Shown: positions 26,829 through 36,267 of the stretch, one piece after another
Numbering within the stretch: position 1 is the first letter of the stretch
Layout: each line of letters begins with the position of its first letter
Origin: JBBEBE01 sp040882505
GTDB lineage: Bacteria; Bacteroidota; Rhodothermia; Balneolales; Balneolaceae
Assembly (NCBI GenBank): GCA_040882505.1
Contig: JBBEBE010000005.1
Coordinates: forward strand, 186,001 to 250,000
Direction of reading: 5' to 3'
DNA length: 64,000 nt
Translations under genes and position numbers: made by a program
Notes under the pieces: generated by a model
Told to the model about the DNA's origin: nothing
The model's database searches: none
What the model saw: only the letters and a program-made list of their open reading frames with translations

Positions 26829-27836
26829 ATGAAGTTGATCATTCCGATGGCCGGACGCGGCACCCGTGTTCGCCCTCACTCCCACACCACTCCAAAGCCG
26901 CTCCTTCCGGTTGCCGGCACCATGATTGTCGAACGGATCGTTCAGACATTCGGTCGAACCATTGATCGAAAAATCGACGAAATAGTCTATATCCTGGGTC
27001 CCGACTTCGGGAGTGACATCCGGGATCGTTTGACCGAAATGAGTCACCGGCAAGGCGCAACTGCCACATTCAGGGTTCAGCAAAAAGCACTCGGAACCGC
27101 ACACGCCGTTTACAGCGCGCGCGATGATCTACAAGGTGAGGCGATCATTGTCTTTGCAGATACACTCTTTGACCGAAAGACCAAAGTTGAACTGGATGGG
27201 GCCGACAGCATTATATGGCTCAAAGAGGTTGAAGATCCTTCCCGATTCGGTGTGGCCGTTCACGAGGGAGAGACCATTACCGATTTTGTAGAGAAGCCAT
27301 CGAAACCGATCTCCAATCTGGCAATCATCGGGGTCTACTATTTCCGCGAAGCCTCCCAGCTACGCGATCAGATTGCCCGTTTGATCGATCGAAACATCAC
27401 TGGACACGGAGGGGAGTACCAGCTCACGGATGCACTGGATGCCCTTTTGAAAGAGGGGAAGACCTTTCGAACAGCAACCGTGGATGAGTGGATGGACTGT
27501 GGAACCATCGATGCCTGGCTCGATACCTCTTGCGAGATGTTGGCCAAAGAGAACCCGGCGGTCGACCCGGCCCGATTTCCACATGCAACCATCCATCCGC
27601 CGGTCTATATCGCAGAGAATGTCACGATCGAAAATTGTGAAATCGGGCCGTCCGTTTCGATCGGCACCGGAGTCACATTGAAGAACTCCACCATTCGAGA
27701 GAGCCTTGTTCACGACCACACGACAATTATCGATTCGACGCTCGAGCGATCGACCGTGGGTCAACACACTGTTGTCTCCGGTTTAAACGGCTCCATCCAT
27801 CTGGGAGATCACTCCAGCGTAAAACATTCCGAATGA
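26829..27836 (+). CDS. Sugar-phosphate nucleotidyltransferase with left-handed beta-helix domain
   Basis: A 335-residue enzyme of the RmlA/GlmU type, which transfers NMP from NTP to a sugar 1-phosphate. The N-terminal signature is LIIPMAGRGTRVRPHSHTTP with the catalytic KPLLPVAG, the metal site is in EAIIVFADTLF, then DFVEKPSKPISNLAIIGVYYF and GGEYQLTDALDALL. The C-terminal 90 residues show hexapeptide repeats (VTIENCEIGPSVSIGTGVTL), a left-handed beta-helix. The ATG at 26829 gives the standard start. It is followed by the CCA-type gene after 19 bases, a pairing also seen in Bacteroidota. The sugar is not defined by sequence. Confidence 0.88.
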   Translation: MKLIIPMAGRGTRVRPHSHTTPKPLLPVAGTMIVERIVQTFGRTIDRKIDEIVYILGPDFGSDIRDRLTEMSHRQGATATFRVQQKALGTAHAVYSARDDLQGEAIIVFADTLFDRKTKVELDGADSIIWLKEVEDPSRFGVAVHEGETITDFVEKPSKPISNLAIIGVYYFREASQLRDQIARLIDRNITGHGGEYQLTDALDALLKEGKTFRTATVDEWMDCGTIDAWLDTSCEMLAKENPAVDPARFPHATIHPPVYIAENVTIENCEIGPSVSIGTGVTLKNSTIRESLVHDHTTIIDSTLERSTVGQHTVVSGLNGSIHLGDHSSVKHSE

Positions 27837-27855
27837 CCCCAACCCGAACGATCCC

Positions 27856-29265
27856 TTGAAAGAGTTACCGGAAGAACACCTCACCCTGTTGAAGCGAATC
27901 GGCGAGATTGCTGAGTCATTGGGCCAAGAGGCCTATGTCGTTGGAGGGTATGTACGCGACTACTTCTTGAACCGTCTGAATCACACTGAACCGGATATCG
28001 ACATTGTGACACTCGGATCGGGTCTGACCCTGGCTCGTGATGTCGCCCGCCACCTGCCTGATTCCAAGCTCACCGTGTTCAAACAATTTGGAACGGCACA
28101 CGTTCGATACGGCGGAATGGACCTCGAGTTTGTCGGTGCACGGAAGGAGAGTTATCGATCCGAATCCCGAAAACCAATCGTCGAAGATGGAACGCTGGAA
28201 GAGGATCAGCTACGAAGGGATTTAACCATCAATGCACTCAGTTGGTCCCTGAACCCGACGACCTTCGGTGTTTTACTGGATCCATTTCACGGGGTTCGGG
28301 ATCTCCAGCAACGGATCATTCGTACTCCAATCGATCCTGAAACCACATTCCAGGACGACCCGCTTCGAATGATGCGTGCGATCCGTTTTGCAACACAACT
28401 CGGCTTCGAAATCGAACAGAGCACCTGGAATGGCATTCAATCCATGGCACACCGGCTCTCCATTATTTCAAAGGAGAGGATTACCGAAGAGCTGAACAAG
28501 ATCATTTTGTCCCCTTTGCCGTCCGTCGGGTTTGCCCACCTTCTTACCTCCGGATTATTGGAACAGTTTCTACCGGAGATGATTCGGTTGCAGGGTGTCG
28601 AAGAGATCAACGGAGTTCGCCACAAAGACAATTTTTGGCACACACTCGAAGTTCTTGACAACGTTGCCCGGGTTTCGGACGACTTGTGGTTACGCTGGTC
28701 GGCCATTCTTCATGACATTGCCAAACCGCCCACCAAACGATTTTCAAACGACGTCGGATGGACCTTTCATGGCCACGATGCCATCGGTGCCAAATGGGTT
28801 CCGAAGATCTTTCGTCGCTTGAGTCTGCCGCTGGACGAACGAATGAAACGAGTACAGAAACTTGTCCGACTCCATTTGCGACCCATCGCGCTCGTTTCGG
28901 AAGAGGTTACCGACAGTGCCATTCGTCGCCTGATCTATGAAGCGGGCGACGAAATAGAGGATCTGATGGTCCTCTGTCGTGCAGATATCACCAGTAAAAA
29001 TGAACGCAAAGTACGCACCTACCTTCGAAATTTTGACCGGGTAGAAAAGCGGATTCATGAAGTAGAGAAGAAAGATCGAATCCGGAACTGGAAGAATCCG
29101 GTGTCCGGAGAGGATATCATGAACGAACTCGGTGTCCAGGAAGGACCCATGATCGGGCGTGTCAAAAACGCTGTGAAAGAGGCCATCCTTGACGGCAAAA
29201 TCCCCAACGAGCGTGCGGCCGCGTTGGACTTTATGAAAGAGGTGGGCAACAAGTTGCTCTCCTGA
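27856..29265 (+). CDS. CCA-adding-type tRNA nucleotidyltransferase with HD domain
   Basis: A 469-residue class II nucleotidyltransferase. Head motif AYVVGGYVRDYFL with the catalytic acids in EPDIDIVTLGSG, then LRRDLTINALSW and LRMMRAIRFATQLGFEIE in the neck, and an HD phosphohydrolase domain starting RWSAILHDIAKPPTKRF. This matches bacterial CCA tRNA nucleotidyltransferases that repair the tRNA 3' end. A poly(A) polymerase role is less likely but not excluded. The start codon is TTG at 27856, the only reasonable start before the conserved head. It ends 53 bases before a perfect terminator hairpin. Confidence 0.9.
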   Translation: MKELPEEHLTLLKRIGEIAESLGQEAYVVGGYVRDYFLNRLNHTEPDIDIVTLGSGLTLARDVARHLPDSKLTVFKQFGTAHVRYGGMDLEFVGARKESYRSESRKPIVEDGTLEEDQLRRDLTINALSWSLNPTTFGVLLDPFHGVRDLQQRIIRTPIDPETTFQDDPLRMMRAIRFATQLGFEIEQSTWNGIQSMAHRLSIISKERITEELNKIILSPLPSVGFAHLLTSGLLEQFLPEMIRLQGVEEINGVRHKDNFWHTLEVLDNVARVSDDLWLRWSAILHDIAKPPTKRFSNDVGWTFHGHDAIGAKWVPKIFRRLSLPLDERMKRVQKLVRLHLRPIALVSEEVTDSAIRRLIYEAGDEIEDLMVLCRADITSKNERKVRTYLRNFDRVEKRIHEVEKKDRIRNWKNPVSGEDIMNELGVQEGPMIGRVKNAVKEAILDGKIPNERAAALDFMKEVGNKLLS

Positions 29266-29318
29266 TGGAATGGACATCCCATTCGACCCTGCGAATGAAA
29301 CCCACCCTCCCGATCACA

Positions 29319-29346
29319 GAAAAAGCCCGATTTTCCGGGCTTTTTC
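29319..29346. terminator. Bidirectional rho-independent terminator
   Basis: A perfect 11-base-pair stem, GAAAAAGCCCG with CGGGCTTTTTC, around a six-base loop. It has A/T runs on both sides and so works in either direction. It lies in the 111-bp gap between the convergent CCA-type and Gfo/Idh/MocA genes. Confidence 0.9.
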
Positions 29347-29376
29347 ATACGGGTCGAATCGAAATTCAATTCAGAG

Positions 29377-30462
29377 TCAGAGTTCGACCACCTTTCCGGT
29401 TCGGAACGATTCATCGGCAGCCAAAACAATTTTGAGCGTGTTGACGACATCATTCAGATGGTCCGTCAGATCCATATCCTCCTGGATGGTCTTCAGGAAG
29501 TACCTCTGTTCGTAGAAACAGAGCTCGTCATGATCGGCCTCTTTGGGGGCTTCAATAATCTCATCCTCCTTTGTCAGCTGTTCGTTCGCATCCACATCGG
29601 CTGGATGGTAGCGTAATCGTTCGACCGTCACGTGATCTTCTACATTCGCCGACGCTCCCCTGGGTTGATCATCCAATCCCTCTTTCATAATGCTGATGCT
29701 GCCTCGCGGTCCGATCACATCCTTGATCACATAGGCCTGTTCACTCATCATGGGGCCCCAACCGGATTCGTACCAACCCACCGAGCCATCTTCAAAGACG
29801 ACCTGAAGCTGACCATAGTTGTACATACCTGATTTGAGACTGTCGGCCAATCGTGCACCGATGGCGTGCACATGTTTGGGCCGAGATCCGGTCATTTGAC
29901 ACATCATGTCCACATAGTGAACACCACAATCCACAATCGGGGACATCGCCTCCATAATGCTCTTGTGTACCCGCCAATCGTCTCCGGTACTCTGCTGGTT
30001 CAGATTCATTCGCATCACCAGTGGCGAACCAAGCGTTTGAGCCCGATCGACAAAAATCTTCCACCCCGGATGGTGACGCAGAATGTAGCCAACCACCACT
30101 TTCTTGTTCACCTTCTTCGCTGTGGCTGCGATCTTCTCCGCCTCTTCGACGGTCTCGGAGATCGGCTTTTCGACAAATACATGAGCCCCGGCTTCCAGTG
30201 AAGCAAGGGTATACTCTGCGTGGGTTGTCGGATAGGTACTGATGGAGACGGCATCGGGAGACGTCTTCTCGATCGCTTCATAAAAGTCACTGAAGAGAGC
30301 GATTCCACCCCCCAGCTCTTTGTTCAATCGCTCCCGGCTCTCCGGGCCGCGAGACACCAGTCCTACAATGTTGAAATCGTCCAGTCGATGGTACGCTTTG
30401 GCGTGGGATGCGCCCATATTCCCGCACCCGACCACCAGTACATCCAGTTTCTTCTTGCTCAT
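29377..30462 (-). CDS. Gfo/Idh/MocA family oxidoreductase
   Basis: A 361-residue NAD(P)-dependent dehydrogenase. The Rossmann motif VVGCGNMGASHAKAYHRL lies at the N terminus, the catalytic-lysine motif is AGAHVFVEKPIS, and the C-terminal alpha/beta domain contains PIVDCGVHYVDMMCQMTG with the conserved histidine region. Members oxidise or reduce sugars, inositol or sugar nucleotides; the substrate here is unknown. The ATG at 30462 has a GAAGGAAA purine stretch before it; an upstream frame adds 25 residues of low-quality sequence. No sugar pathway genes are adjacent. Confidence 0.9.
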   Translation of the reverse strand: MSKKKLDVLVVGCGNMGASHAKAYHRLDDFNIVGLVSRGPESRERLNKELGGGIALFSDFYEAIEKTSPDAVSISTYPTTHAEYTLASLEAGAHVFVEKPISETVEEAEKIAATAKKVNKKVVVGYILRHHPGWKIFVDRAQTLGSPLVMRMNLNQQSTGDDWRVHKSIMEAMSPIVDCGVHYVDMMCQMTGSRPKHVHAIGARLADSLKSGMYNYGQLQVVFEDGSVGWYESGWGPMMSEQAYVIKDVIGPRGSISIMKEGLDDQPRGASANVEDHVTVERLRYHPADVDANEQLTKEDEIIEAPKEADHDELCFYEQRYFLKTIQEDMDLTDHLNDVVNTLKIVLAADESFRTGKVVEL

Positions 30463-30728
30463 AATTTCCTTCTTCTCTTTCCGGTTTGCTCCTTCGTTGC
30501 GCACGGAGCCGGCTCTCGATCGTCTCTGGCGCAACACCCAATGATAGGTTCTGACCTCTTAAGAACCAAACAGCGAGACCTCAGCGGTTCGGCCCGAAGG
30601 AGTTGTAACAGGTAAACGTATCCAAAGGACGATTCGTGCCACTCTCCTGTTCGCTGCGCTTTCAACTACCCGGCACTTGCTCTACATTGCCGGCTCGAAT
30701 CGTACACTCAACCTTGATCCGTCATCCC

Positions 30729-32366
30729 ATGAGATCTTTTCACGTGTTGCGAACAGCAACTCTCTTCTCCACTCTGCTTCTGCTCTTTACCCACTGCATT
30801 CACTCGTCTCAAACCGATCGATACGATACGATCATCGAAAATGCACGGGTCCTGGACGGATCCGGGAACCCCTGGTTTTATGGCGAGATCGCCATCCTCA
30901 ACGGGCAAATTGCCGCCATCGGTGGCCGGGGATCCCTACAGAGTGCAACTGCTGATGAACGAATCGATGCCGAAGGACGGGTGGCAAGTCCGGGGTTTAT
31001 CGATGTTCATTCCCACACCGGGGGTGCATTGACCGACTCCACCCTGCGTACAGCCATCCCCCTGTCGGCTCAGGGCATCACGACCGTCATCGTGAACCCT
31101 GATGGCGGAGGCCCCGTGGATTTGGCGGAACAGCGTGCCCGACTGGAAGCCGGTGGTCTTGGCGTCCACGTTGCCCAGATGATTCCCCATGGATCCCTCC
31201 GAAGGCATGTGATCGGTTTGGAAGATCGGGATGCCACAACGGAAGAGTTGAACACGATGAAATCCCTGGTTCGCGAGGCGATGGAAGCGGGAGCGGTCGG
31301 GCTCTCTTCCGGGCTTTTTTATGCACCGGGGAGTTTTGCACCAACCGAAGAGCTGATTGAACTGGCCCGCGTCGTCGCAGAGTTCAACGGAGTCTATCAG
31401 AGTCACATTCGGGATGAGTCGGACTACACCATCGGGGTAGTCGCTGCTGTCGAAGAGGTGATCCGGATAGCAGAAGAGAGCGGCGCCACCGGTGTGGTCT
31501 CCCATATCAAGGTACTCGGACCAAACGTCTGGGGAAAATCTGAAACGTTGGTCCAAACCCTCCGTGAAGCACGCGAGCGAGGCGTGGATGTCGTAGCCGA
31601 CCAGTACCCGTACAATGCATCGGCCACCAGCCTTTCTGCCGCCCTCATACCACGATGGGCGCTCGAAGGGGGAGGGGAAGACTTTCGGAAACGTCTTGAG
31701 AACCGTGAAACCCGGCAGCGTATCCGGGAAGAAGCCGTCGTCAACCTGGCTCGACGGGGAGGAGCCGAACGAATCTCCATTCGCAACAGCCAGGCATTTC
31801 CAGTGTATGAAGCGTTGAATCTACAGGAGATCGCACTGGATTTGGAGATGCATCCAGTGGATGCTGCACTGCATCTTCTGGAGAAGAGCAGCCCGGGCAT
31901 CATCTCCTTCAACATGCAGGAAGAGGATATTGAAACGTTGATGCGGCAGCCGTTTACCATGACCTCGTCAGACGGTGGATTGGTCGCCATGGGTGAAGGG
32001 GTTCCACACCCTCGCAACAATGGCACATTTGCCCGAAAAATCGCTCGATACGTCTTTGAAAGAGAGTCCGTGACACTGGAAGAAGCGATCCGGGCCGGAA
32101 CGTCCCTTCCTGCACAGAGTCACCACTTGAGAGATCGTGGTCTTCTCCGGCCGGGATATCGGGCAGATCTTCTTATCTTTGACCCACAGCACGTCCGTGA
32201 TCACGCCACCTTCACCGACCCGCACCGACTGTCCACCGGATTTGATGATGTGATGGTCAATGGAGAGTGGGTTCGACGCAACGGCGAGCCAACCGGGAAG
32301 TTGCCCGGGTACGTGCTCACCCGAACGACCCGATTCCCGGGGCTGCAAACATCGACACACCCTTGA
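30729..32366 (+). CDS. Amidohydrolase lipoprotein, D-aminoacylase-like
   Basis: A 545-residue metal-dependent hydrolase of the N-acyl-D-amino-acid deacylase type. It opens with a lipoprotein signal (TATLFSTLLLLFTHC, lipid on C22), then the amidohydrolase entry NARVLDGSGNPWF, metal ligands in GFIDVHSHTGG, GLSSGLFYAPGSFAPTEELI, the metal-binding VYQSHIRDES and GVVSHIKVLG, and the late catalytic aspartate in TSSDGGLVAMGEGVPHP. A surface or periplasmic location suggests it processes peptidoglycan fragments or environmental N-acyl-D-amino acids. The ATG was chosen because it starts the signal peptide. ispE follows closely. Confidence 0.88.
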   Translation: MRSFHVLRTATLFSTLLLLFTHCIHSSQTDRYDTIIENARVLDGSGNPWFYGEIAILNGQIAAIGGRGSLQSATADERIDAEGRVASPGFIDVHSHTGGALTDSTLRTAIPLSAQGITTVIVNPDGGGPVDLAEQRARLEAGGLGVHVAQMIPHGSLRRHVIGLEDRDATTEELNTMKSLVREAMEAGAVGLSSGLFYAPGSFAPTEELIELARVVAEFNGVYQSHIRDESDYTIGVVAAVEEVIRIAEESGATGVVSHIKVLGPNVWGKSETLVQTLREARERGVDVVADQYPYNASATSLSAALIPRWALEGGGEDFRKRLENRETRQRIREEAVVNLARRGGAERISIRNSQAFPVYEALNLQEIALDLEMHPVDAALHLLEKSSPGIISFNMQEEDIETLMRQPFTMTSSDGGLVAMGEGVPHPRNNGTFARKIARYVFERESVTLEEAIRAGTSLPAQSHHLRDRGLLRPGYRADLLIFDPQHVRDHATFTDPHRLSTGFDDVMVNGEWVRRNGEPTGKLPGYVLTRTTRFPGLQTSTHP

Positions 32367-32388
32367 TCGCAAACCAATTCGTACCCTC

Positions 32389-33270
32389 TTGAAAACCTGG
32401 ATTGCCGAATCATTCGCCAAAATCAACCTGGGACTTCGTGTCCTGGAACGTCTGCCGACCGGATATCACCGGATCGAAACCGGACTCTGTTTCATTGATT
32501 GGCGGGACCGGTTTCATCTGCAGGTGGCCGACGAGTGGTCACTGACGATGACCGATGCGACCATTCCAACCGACAAACGGAACTTGATTTCACAAGCCTA
32601 CACCTACTTCGAGCGGTATATCGGGCTCAAGTCTTCGTACCGGGTCCATGTAGACAAACAGATCCCGGCGGGTGCCGGATTGGGGGGGGGCAGCAGTAAT
32701 GCAGCCACGCTTCTCCGGATGCTCAACCACATTGAGGAAACCGGACTCTCTGCGGACGAACTGGTAGACCTGAGTCGCCCGTTGGGAAGCGATATCGCTT
32801 TCTTTCTTCGGGCCGAACCGGCCATTGCCAGCGGCTTGGGTCAGGAGATGACACCTCTTCCCATCCAACCGGAAGAGCACTGGATTCTGACTGTATTTCC
32901 CGGGTTCGAGAGTTCGACGGCCGAAGCGTACCAGCTCTGTCAGCCCCGAATCGGCCCGGATTTTTCACTCCGTGGCGTACTGGAAGAGGAGCCGGTCAGT
33001 GAATGGCGCTACCTGTTGGAGAATGATTTGGAACCGCCCGTCATCGGACGGTATGAAATGGTTGGACATATCCGGGATCAACTCTATGAACTTGGCGCTG
33101 ATTACGCGTCCATGACCGGCAGTGGATCGGCCGTTTTTGCCCTGTTTGACCAGGATTTTGTAGCAATGAGTGCCTATAATACCTTCCGTGATCTCGACTT
33201 CCGTGCCTCTCTGACCCAACCCGGATTCCAGCCGGATCACAATATCTATTTCAAGGAGGACACCAAATGA
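32389..33270 (+). CDS. ispE: 4-diphosphocytidyl-2-C-methyl-D-erythritol kinase
   Basis: GHMP kinase of the non-mevalonate isoprenoid pathway. The 293 residues start with KTWIAESFAKINLGLRVL containing the catalytic lysine, then GYHRIETGLCFID, the ATP loop PAGAGLGGGSSNAATLLRML at 93-112, the catalytic aspartate in PLGSDIAFFL and the late glycine-rich MTGSGSAVFALF. The start is probably TTG at 32389, because no ATG lies between the preceding stop and the conserved N terminus. Its stop overlaps the mscS start by four bases, so the two genes are coupled. Confidence 0.92.
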   Translation: MKTWIAESFAKINLGLRVLERLPTGYHRIETGLCFIDWRDRFHLQVADEWSLTMTDATIPTDKRNLISQAYTYFERYIGLKSSYRVHVDKQIPAGAGLGGGSSNAATLLRMLNHIEETGLSADELVDLSRPLGSDIAFFLRAEPAIASGLGQEMTPLPIQPEEHWILTVFPGFESSTAEAYQLCQPRIGPDFSLRGVLEEEPVSEWRYLLENDLEPPVIGRYEMVGHIRDQLYELGADYASMTGSGSAVFALFDQDFVAMSAYNTFRDLDFRASLTQPGFQPDHNIYFKEDTK

Positions 33271-34211
33271 ACCCGATTCTGCAACTGCTCCCGGAATCCA
33301 TGAGCTGGAGTGAAATCATCAGTCACGCTCACGAACTGCTCACCACGACCCTTTTCCAACTTCAGCAGACACCGGTTACGATTCTCTCGATTCTGATCTT
33401 TCTGGTGGTCATTACCTTCTTCTTTTTTCTCGCCTCGTTTACACGACGAGTACTCCTGAAGCGGATTCTGCCACGATTCGAAATCGAATCCGGCCTCCAA
33501 TACACGCTCTCCCGAATCACCTACTACATCATATGGGGGATCGGTCTGATGGTCTCGATCCAGTTCATCGGTCTGGACCTCAGCAGCCTGGCCGTCATTT
33601 TTGGTCTTCTCTCGGTCGGGATCGGGTTCGGTCTTCAGAATATCACCAACAACTTCATTTCCGGGCTCATTGTCCTCTTTGAACGCCCCATCAGCGTCGG
33701 GGATCGGGTCGAAGTGGCCGGTGTGGAAGGGGATGTACTCGAGATCAATATTCGATCGACCAAAATCAGAACGCTGAACAACATCTCCATTATCGTCCCC
33801 AATCAGGAGTTCGTCGGAAGCAATGTCGTCAACTACTCTCACGGAGATCCGACTTTCCGTCTCGATATTGAAGTCGGGGTCTCCTACGGATCGGACCTCG
33901 ATACGGTCCTGTCTGTTTTGAAAGGATTGGCGGACAACCATCCGGATGTCATGAAATACCCCAAATCGGAAGTTCACCTCCGTGAATTCGGGGAATCCTC
34001 CTGGAATATGGAACTCAGAGTTTGGGTCCCGAATGTGAAGGAGTACCGACACATTCGTAACGAGCTCAATCAGTCGATTGTCCGGGCCTTCCGGGAAAAC
34101 AATATTGAAATTCCGTTCCCGCAAAGAGATTTGAATTTCAAGACGTCACCCATTCCGATCGAAACACGCACGATCGATGGACGTCAGGAGACCGGCAGCG
34201 TGGAAAAATGA
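33267..34211 (+). CDS. mscS: MscS-type mechanosensitive ion channel
   Basis: A 314-residue small-conductance channel that opens when hypo-osmotic shock stretches the membrane. There are three membrane helices (about 36-58, 79-101, 104-136). The pore helix continues into the signature GFGLQNITNNFISGLIVLFE, and the beta domain follows with ERPISVGDRVEV and VPNQEFVGSNVVNYS. Length is typical of the simple MscS type. It overlaps ispE by four bases. Osmotic protection fits a halophilic lifestyle, which is inference. Confidence 0.94.
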   Translation: MNPILQLLPESMSWSEIISHAHELLTTTLFQLQQTPVTILSILIFLVVITFFFFLASFTRRVLLKRILPRFEIESGLQYTLSRITYYIIWGIGLMVSIQFIGLDLSSLAVIFGLLSVGIGFGLQNITNNFISGLIVLFERPISVGDRVEVAGVEGDVLEINIRSTKIRTLNNISIIVPNQEFVGSNVVNYSHGDPTFRLDIEVGVSYGSDLDTVLSVLKGLADNHPDVMKYPKSEVHLREFGESSWNMELRVWVPNVKEYRHIRNELNQSIVRAFRENNIEIPFPQRDLNFKTSPIPIETRTIDGRQETGSVEK

Positions 34212-34212
34212 A

Positions 34213-34248
34213 GATCCTGCAGTCGCAGGGGGGCCCCCTGCCTGGATC
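34213..34248. terminator. GC-rich hairpin between convergent mscS and tonB
   Basis: GCAGGGGG (34225-34232) and CCCCCTGC (34234-34241) form a perfect stem around one base, flanked by GATCC/GGATC that can extend the pairing. No T run follows on either strand, so if it ends transcription it is not a classical rho-independent terminator. Confidence 0.4.
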
Positions 34249-35077
34249 AGTCGAGGACGAAACGAAATGTAATCAAGCCCCATTGTGGTTCCTGGGGGAT
34301 TCCGGACGGTAATCGGGAGAACCGCCAGTTGCGAAGGGTATTGAGCACCTCACGTTCCAGTTCCGGATTCATCTTTCGTATCGGTACAATTCGACCGACC
34401 GAGCCATTCGGAAACACTTCGAAACGAACCGTGATGACGGCTTCCTCTCCCTGGGTATTTTCGGGAAGCGGCTGAACCATTGGAGACCGGTTCAATTCCC
34501 CTTCCCAACGAAGATCGTACGGAGAGGAGAGATCTTCATCTTGTCCCAAACCCTGCACAGCGGCAACATCCCCCTCCAATCCCTCGACATCCCCACTGAG
34601 TTCGTCACCGTCCCGGATTTGGTCATCCTCTTGTGCGACCGGAGGTGCTGTTTGTGGCTCTTCTTCCTGAACCTGACTCGCCTCCGGATTGATCTGATCC
34701 GTATCGGGTGTTTCAATCGGATCGGCTTCGATCGGCTCCACCTCGTCGGCCAGGTCTACCTGACGCGCAGGGTCTTCCGTGACAGGTTCGGGTACATCTT
34801 CCGGTTCCGGTACATCCGGCTCCACCTCTTCCGGTTCGGTTTCTGACGGATTGGGTCGAGTCGCCACCTCTTCGGGTTGCTGTTCGGCAAATTCTGCCTC
34901 CATTCCGCTTTGAAACTCCCCGAGTGTGACTTCAATATACGAGGGTCGGGCATCCACCATAAAATGAATCTGGTAGAGTAGAGCGATGATCAGAAGAAGC
35001 AGATGCAACCCACCCGTTACACGGGCTGCAAATTGCCGCTCATCTTGATCAAAATAGCTTTTCAGCCGTTCCAGCAT
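34247..35077 (-). CDS. tonB: TonB-family energy transducer
   Basis: A 276-residue protein with one N-terminal membrane helix (22-40), then a long Pro/Glu/Asp-rich periplasmic linker (about 60-180) and a C-terminal TonB fold (EEAVITVRFEVFPNGSVGRI, then LEREVLNTLRNWRFSRL). TonB links inner-membrane ExbB/ExbD to outer-membrane receptors. It lies 21 bases downstream of exbD in the same operon. The linker uses mostly negative charges in place of the Pro-Lys repeats of E. coli TonB. Confidence 0.9.
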   Translation of the reverse strand: MLERLKSYFDQDERQFAARVTGGLHLLLLIIALLYQIHFMVDARPSYIEVTLGEFQSGMEAEFAEQQPEEVATRPNPSETEPEEVEPDVPEPEDVPEPVTEDPARQVDLADEVEPIEADPIETPDTDQINPEASQVQEEEPQTAPPVAQEDDQIRDGDELSGDVEGLEGDVAAVQGLGQDEDLSSPYDLRWEGELNRSPMVQPLPENTQGEEAVITVRFEVFPNGSVGRIVPIRKMNPELEREVLNTLRNWRFSRLPSGIPQEPQWGLITFRFVLD

Positions 35078-35098
35078 AGGAGTCGCTCCATTGACACA

Positions 35099-35509
35099 CT
35101 AATTTCGTGACCGCTCGGTGGCCATCACAATATTCATTCGAAGAGCCTGTCCAATGTTCATCACCCGAACAGCATCATCGACCCTGGATTCACGATCGGC
35201 CCGAATCACCAATGTTCCCTGGGGGTTCTCTTGATAGGCTTGCCGGATGGCTCCGGAAAGCTCGCTTGCCGTTACCAATTCGGTACCGACATAGAAGGTC
35301 CCGTCCGCAGTGATGGCAACCGAAATATGCTGCGAATCGGTACTCGTTCCGGCTTCTGCCCTCGGGATATCAACTCGAATTCCCACGTTGGTGACAAACG
35401 AAGAGGTAAGCAGAAAGAAGATGAGCAGCAGAAGGATGATGTCGGTCAACGAAGACTGCGAAAACAGTGTCAACGGCTCTGACCGTTTGCTGTCTTTACG
35501 AAAATCCAT
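35099..35509 (-). CDS. exbD: Biopolymer transport protein ExbD/TolR
   Basis: A 136-residue protein with a short cytoplasmic N terminus and one membrane helix (about 21-40), LTDIILLLLIFFLLTS, which contains the essential proton-path aspartate D23. The periplasmic domain includes PQGTLVIRADRESRVDDAVRVM, the conserved family segment. Together with ExbB it forms the proton-driven motor. It starts two bases after the exbB stop, so the genes are coupled. Confidence 0.93.
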   Translation of the reverse strand: MDFRKDSKRSEPLTLFSQSSLTDIILLLLIFFLLTSSFVTNVGIRVDIPRAEAGTSTDSQHISVAITADGTFYVGTELVTASELSGAIRQAYQENPQGTLVIRADRESRVDDAVRVMNIGQALRMNIVMATERSRN

Positions 35510-35511
35510 GA

Positions 35512-36249
35512 TTACTGGCCCTCCTGCCGTCCCTTGCGGGCCGCCGGTGACTGAAGAAGATCCATGAAATCGGCCGATGCATTCTCCAGCTCAAATACCA
35601 TACGGTTGATCTTTCCAAGCAGGAAGTTGTAGAAACCAAAGGCAATAATCCCGACAATGAGCCCGAAAGCCGTTGTAATAAGTGCCTCCCAAATTCCTCC
35701 AGCCAGAACACTCGGGTTCACATTCCCCTGTAGCGACTGGATATCCATGAATGCCCGTATCATCCCGGTCACCGTCCCGGTAAATCCGATCAGCGGGGCC
35801 ACACCGGCAATCGTAGCCAACCAATTCATCCGTGTCTCCAGTTCATAAATTTCCTTCTTCCCGGCATTGTGAATCGCCTCCTCGATGTCTCTCAGAGGTC
35901 GCCCGAGCCGGCGAATTCCGCTCTTTAGAATACGGGCGAGCGGTTTGTTCTGCCGATCACACTGCTCCAATGCCCGCGCTTGATCTCCGCTCTTGAGCGT
36001 TGACTCGATATTGGTCAAAAACGCGTCGACATCCATTTTGGAGCTATTGATCATCCGCCACCGCTCGGCAATGACATAGATTGCCATGACAGAGAGCAGA
36101 AAGATGGGAATCATCAACAAGCCTCCCTGCATCAGAATGTCAAAGAGTGACATGGAGGACTCCTCCATCATCAACTCTGCCAGGGAGTCGGTCGATTCCG
36201 TGAGTGAATCGGCCGATTCAATCTGTTGGGCTAGAAGAAAATGGATCAT
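35512..36249 (-). CDS. exbB: Biopolymer transport protein ExbB/TolQ (MotA/TolQ/ExbB family)
   Basis: A 245-residue membrane protein with three helices (about 43-63, 142-166, 184-207). Family motifs are LETRMNWLATIAGVAPLIGFTGTV and GTVTGMIRAFMD, where the TG pair lines the proton channel, and AGGIWEALITTAFGLIVGIIAFGFYN. The five-fold ExbB ring with ExbD energises TonB. It is the first gene of the exbB-exbD-tonB block, 18 bases downstream of the HU-SPOR gene. Confidence 0.93.
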   Translation of the reverse strand: MIHFLLAQQIESADSLTESTDSLAELMMEESSMSLFDILMQGGLLMIPIFLLSVMAIYVIAERWRMINSSKMDVDAFLTNIESTLKSGDQARALEQCDRQNKPLARILKSGIRRLGRPLRDIEEAIHNAGKKEIYELETRMNWLATIAGVAPLIGFTGTVTGMIRAFMDIQSLQGNVNPSVLAGGIWEALITTAFGLIVGIIAFGFYNFLLGKINRMVFELENASADFMDLLQSPAARKGRQEGQ

Positions 36250-36267
36250 TTATGTTCGGTTGTTGAG

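Noticed and set aside
33246..34124. 292-codon minus-strand open frame
   Set aside because: Antisense to mscS, whose motifs are unmistakable.
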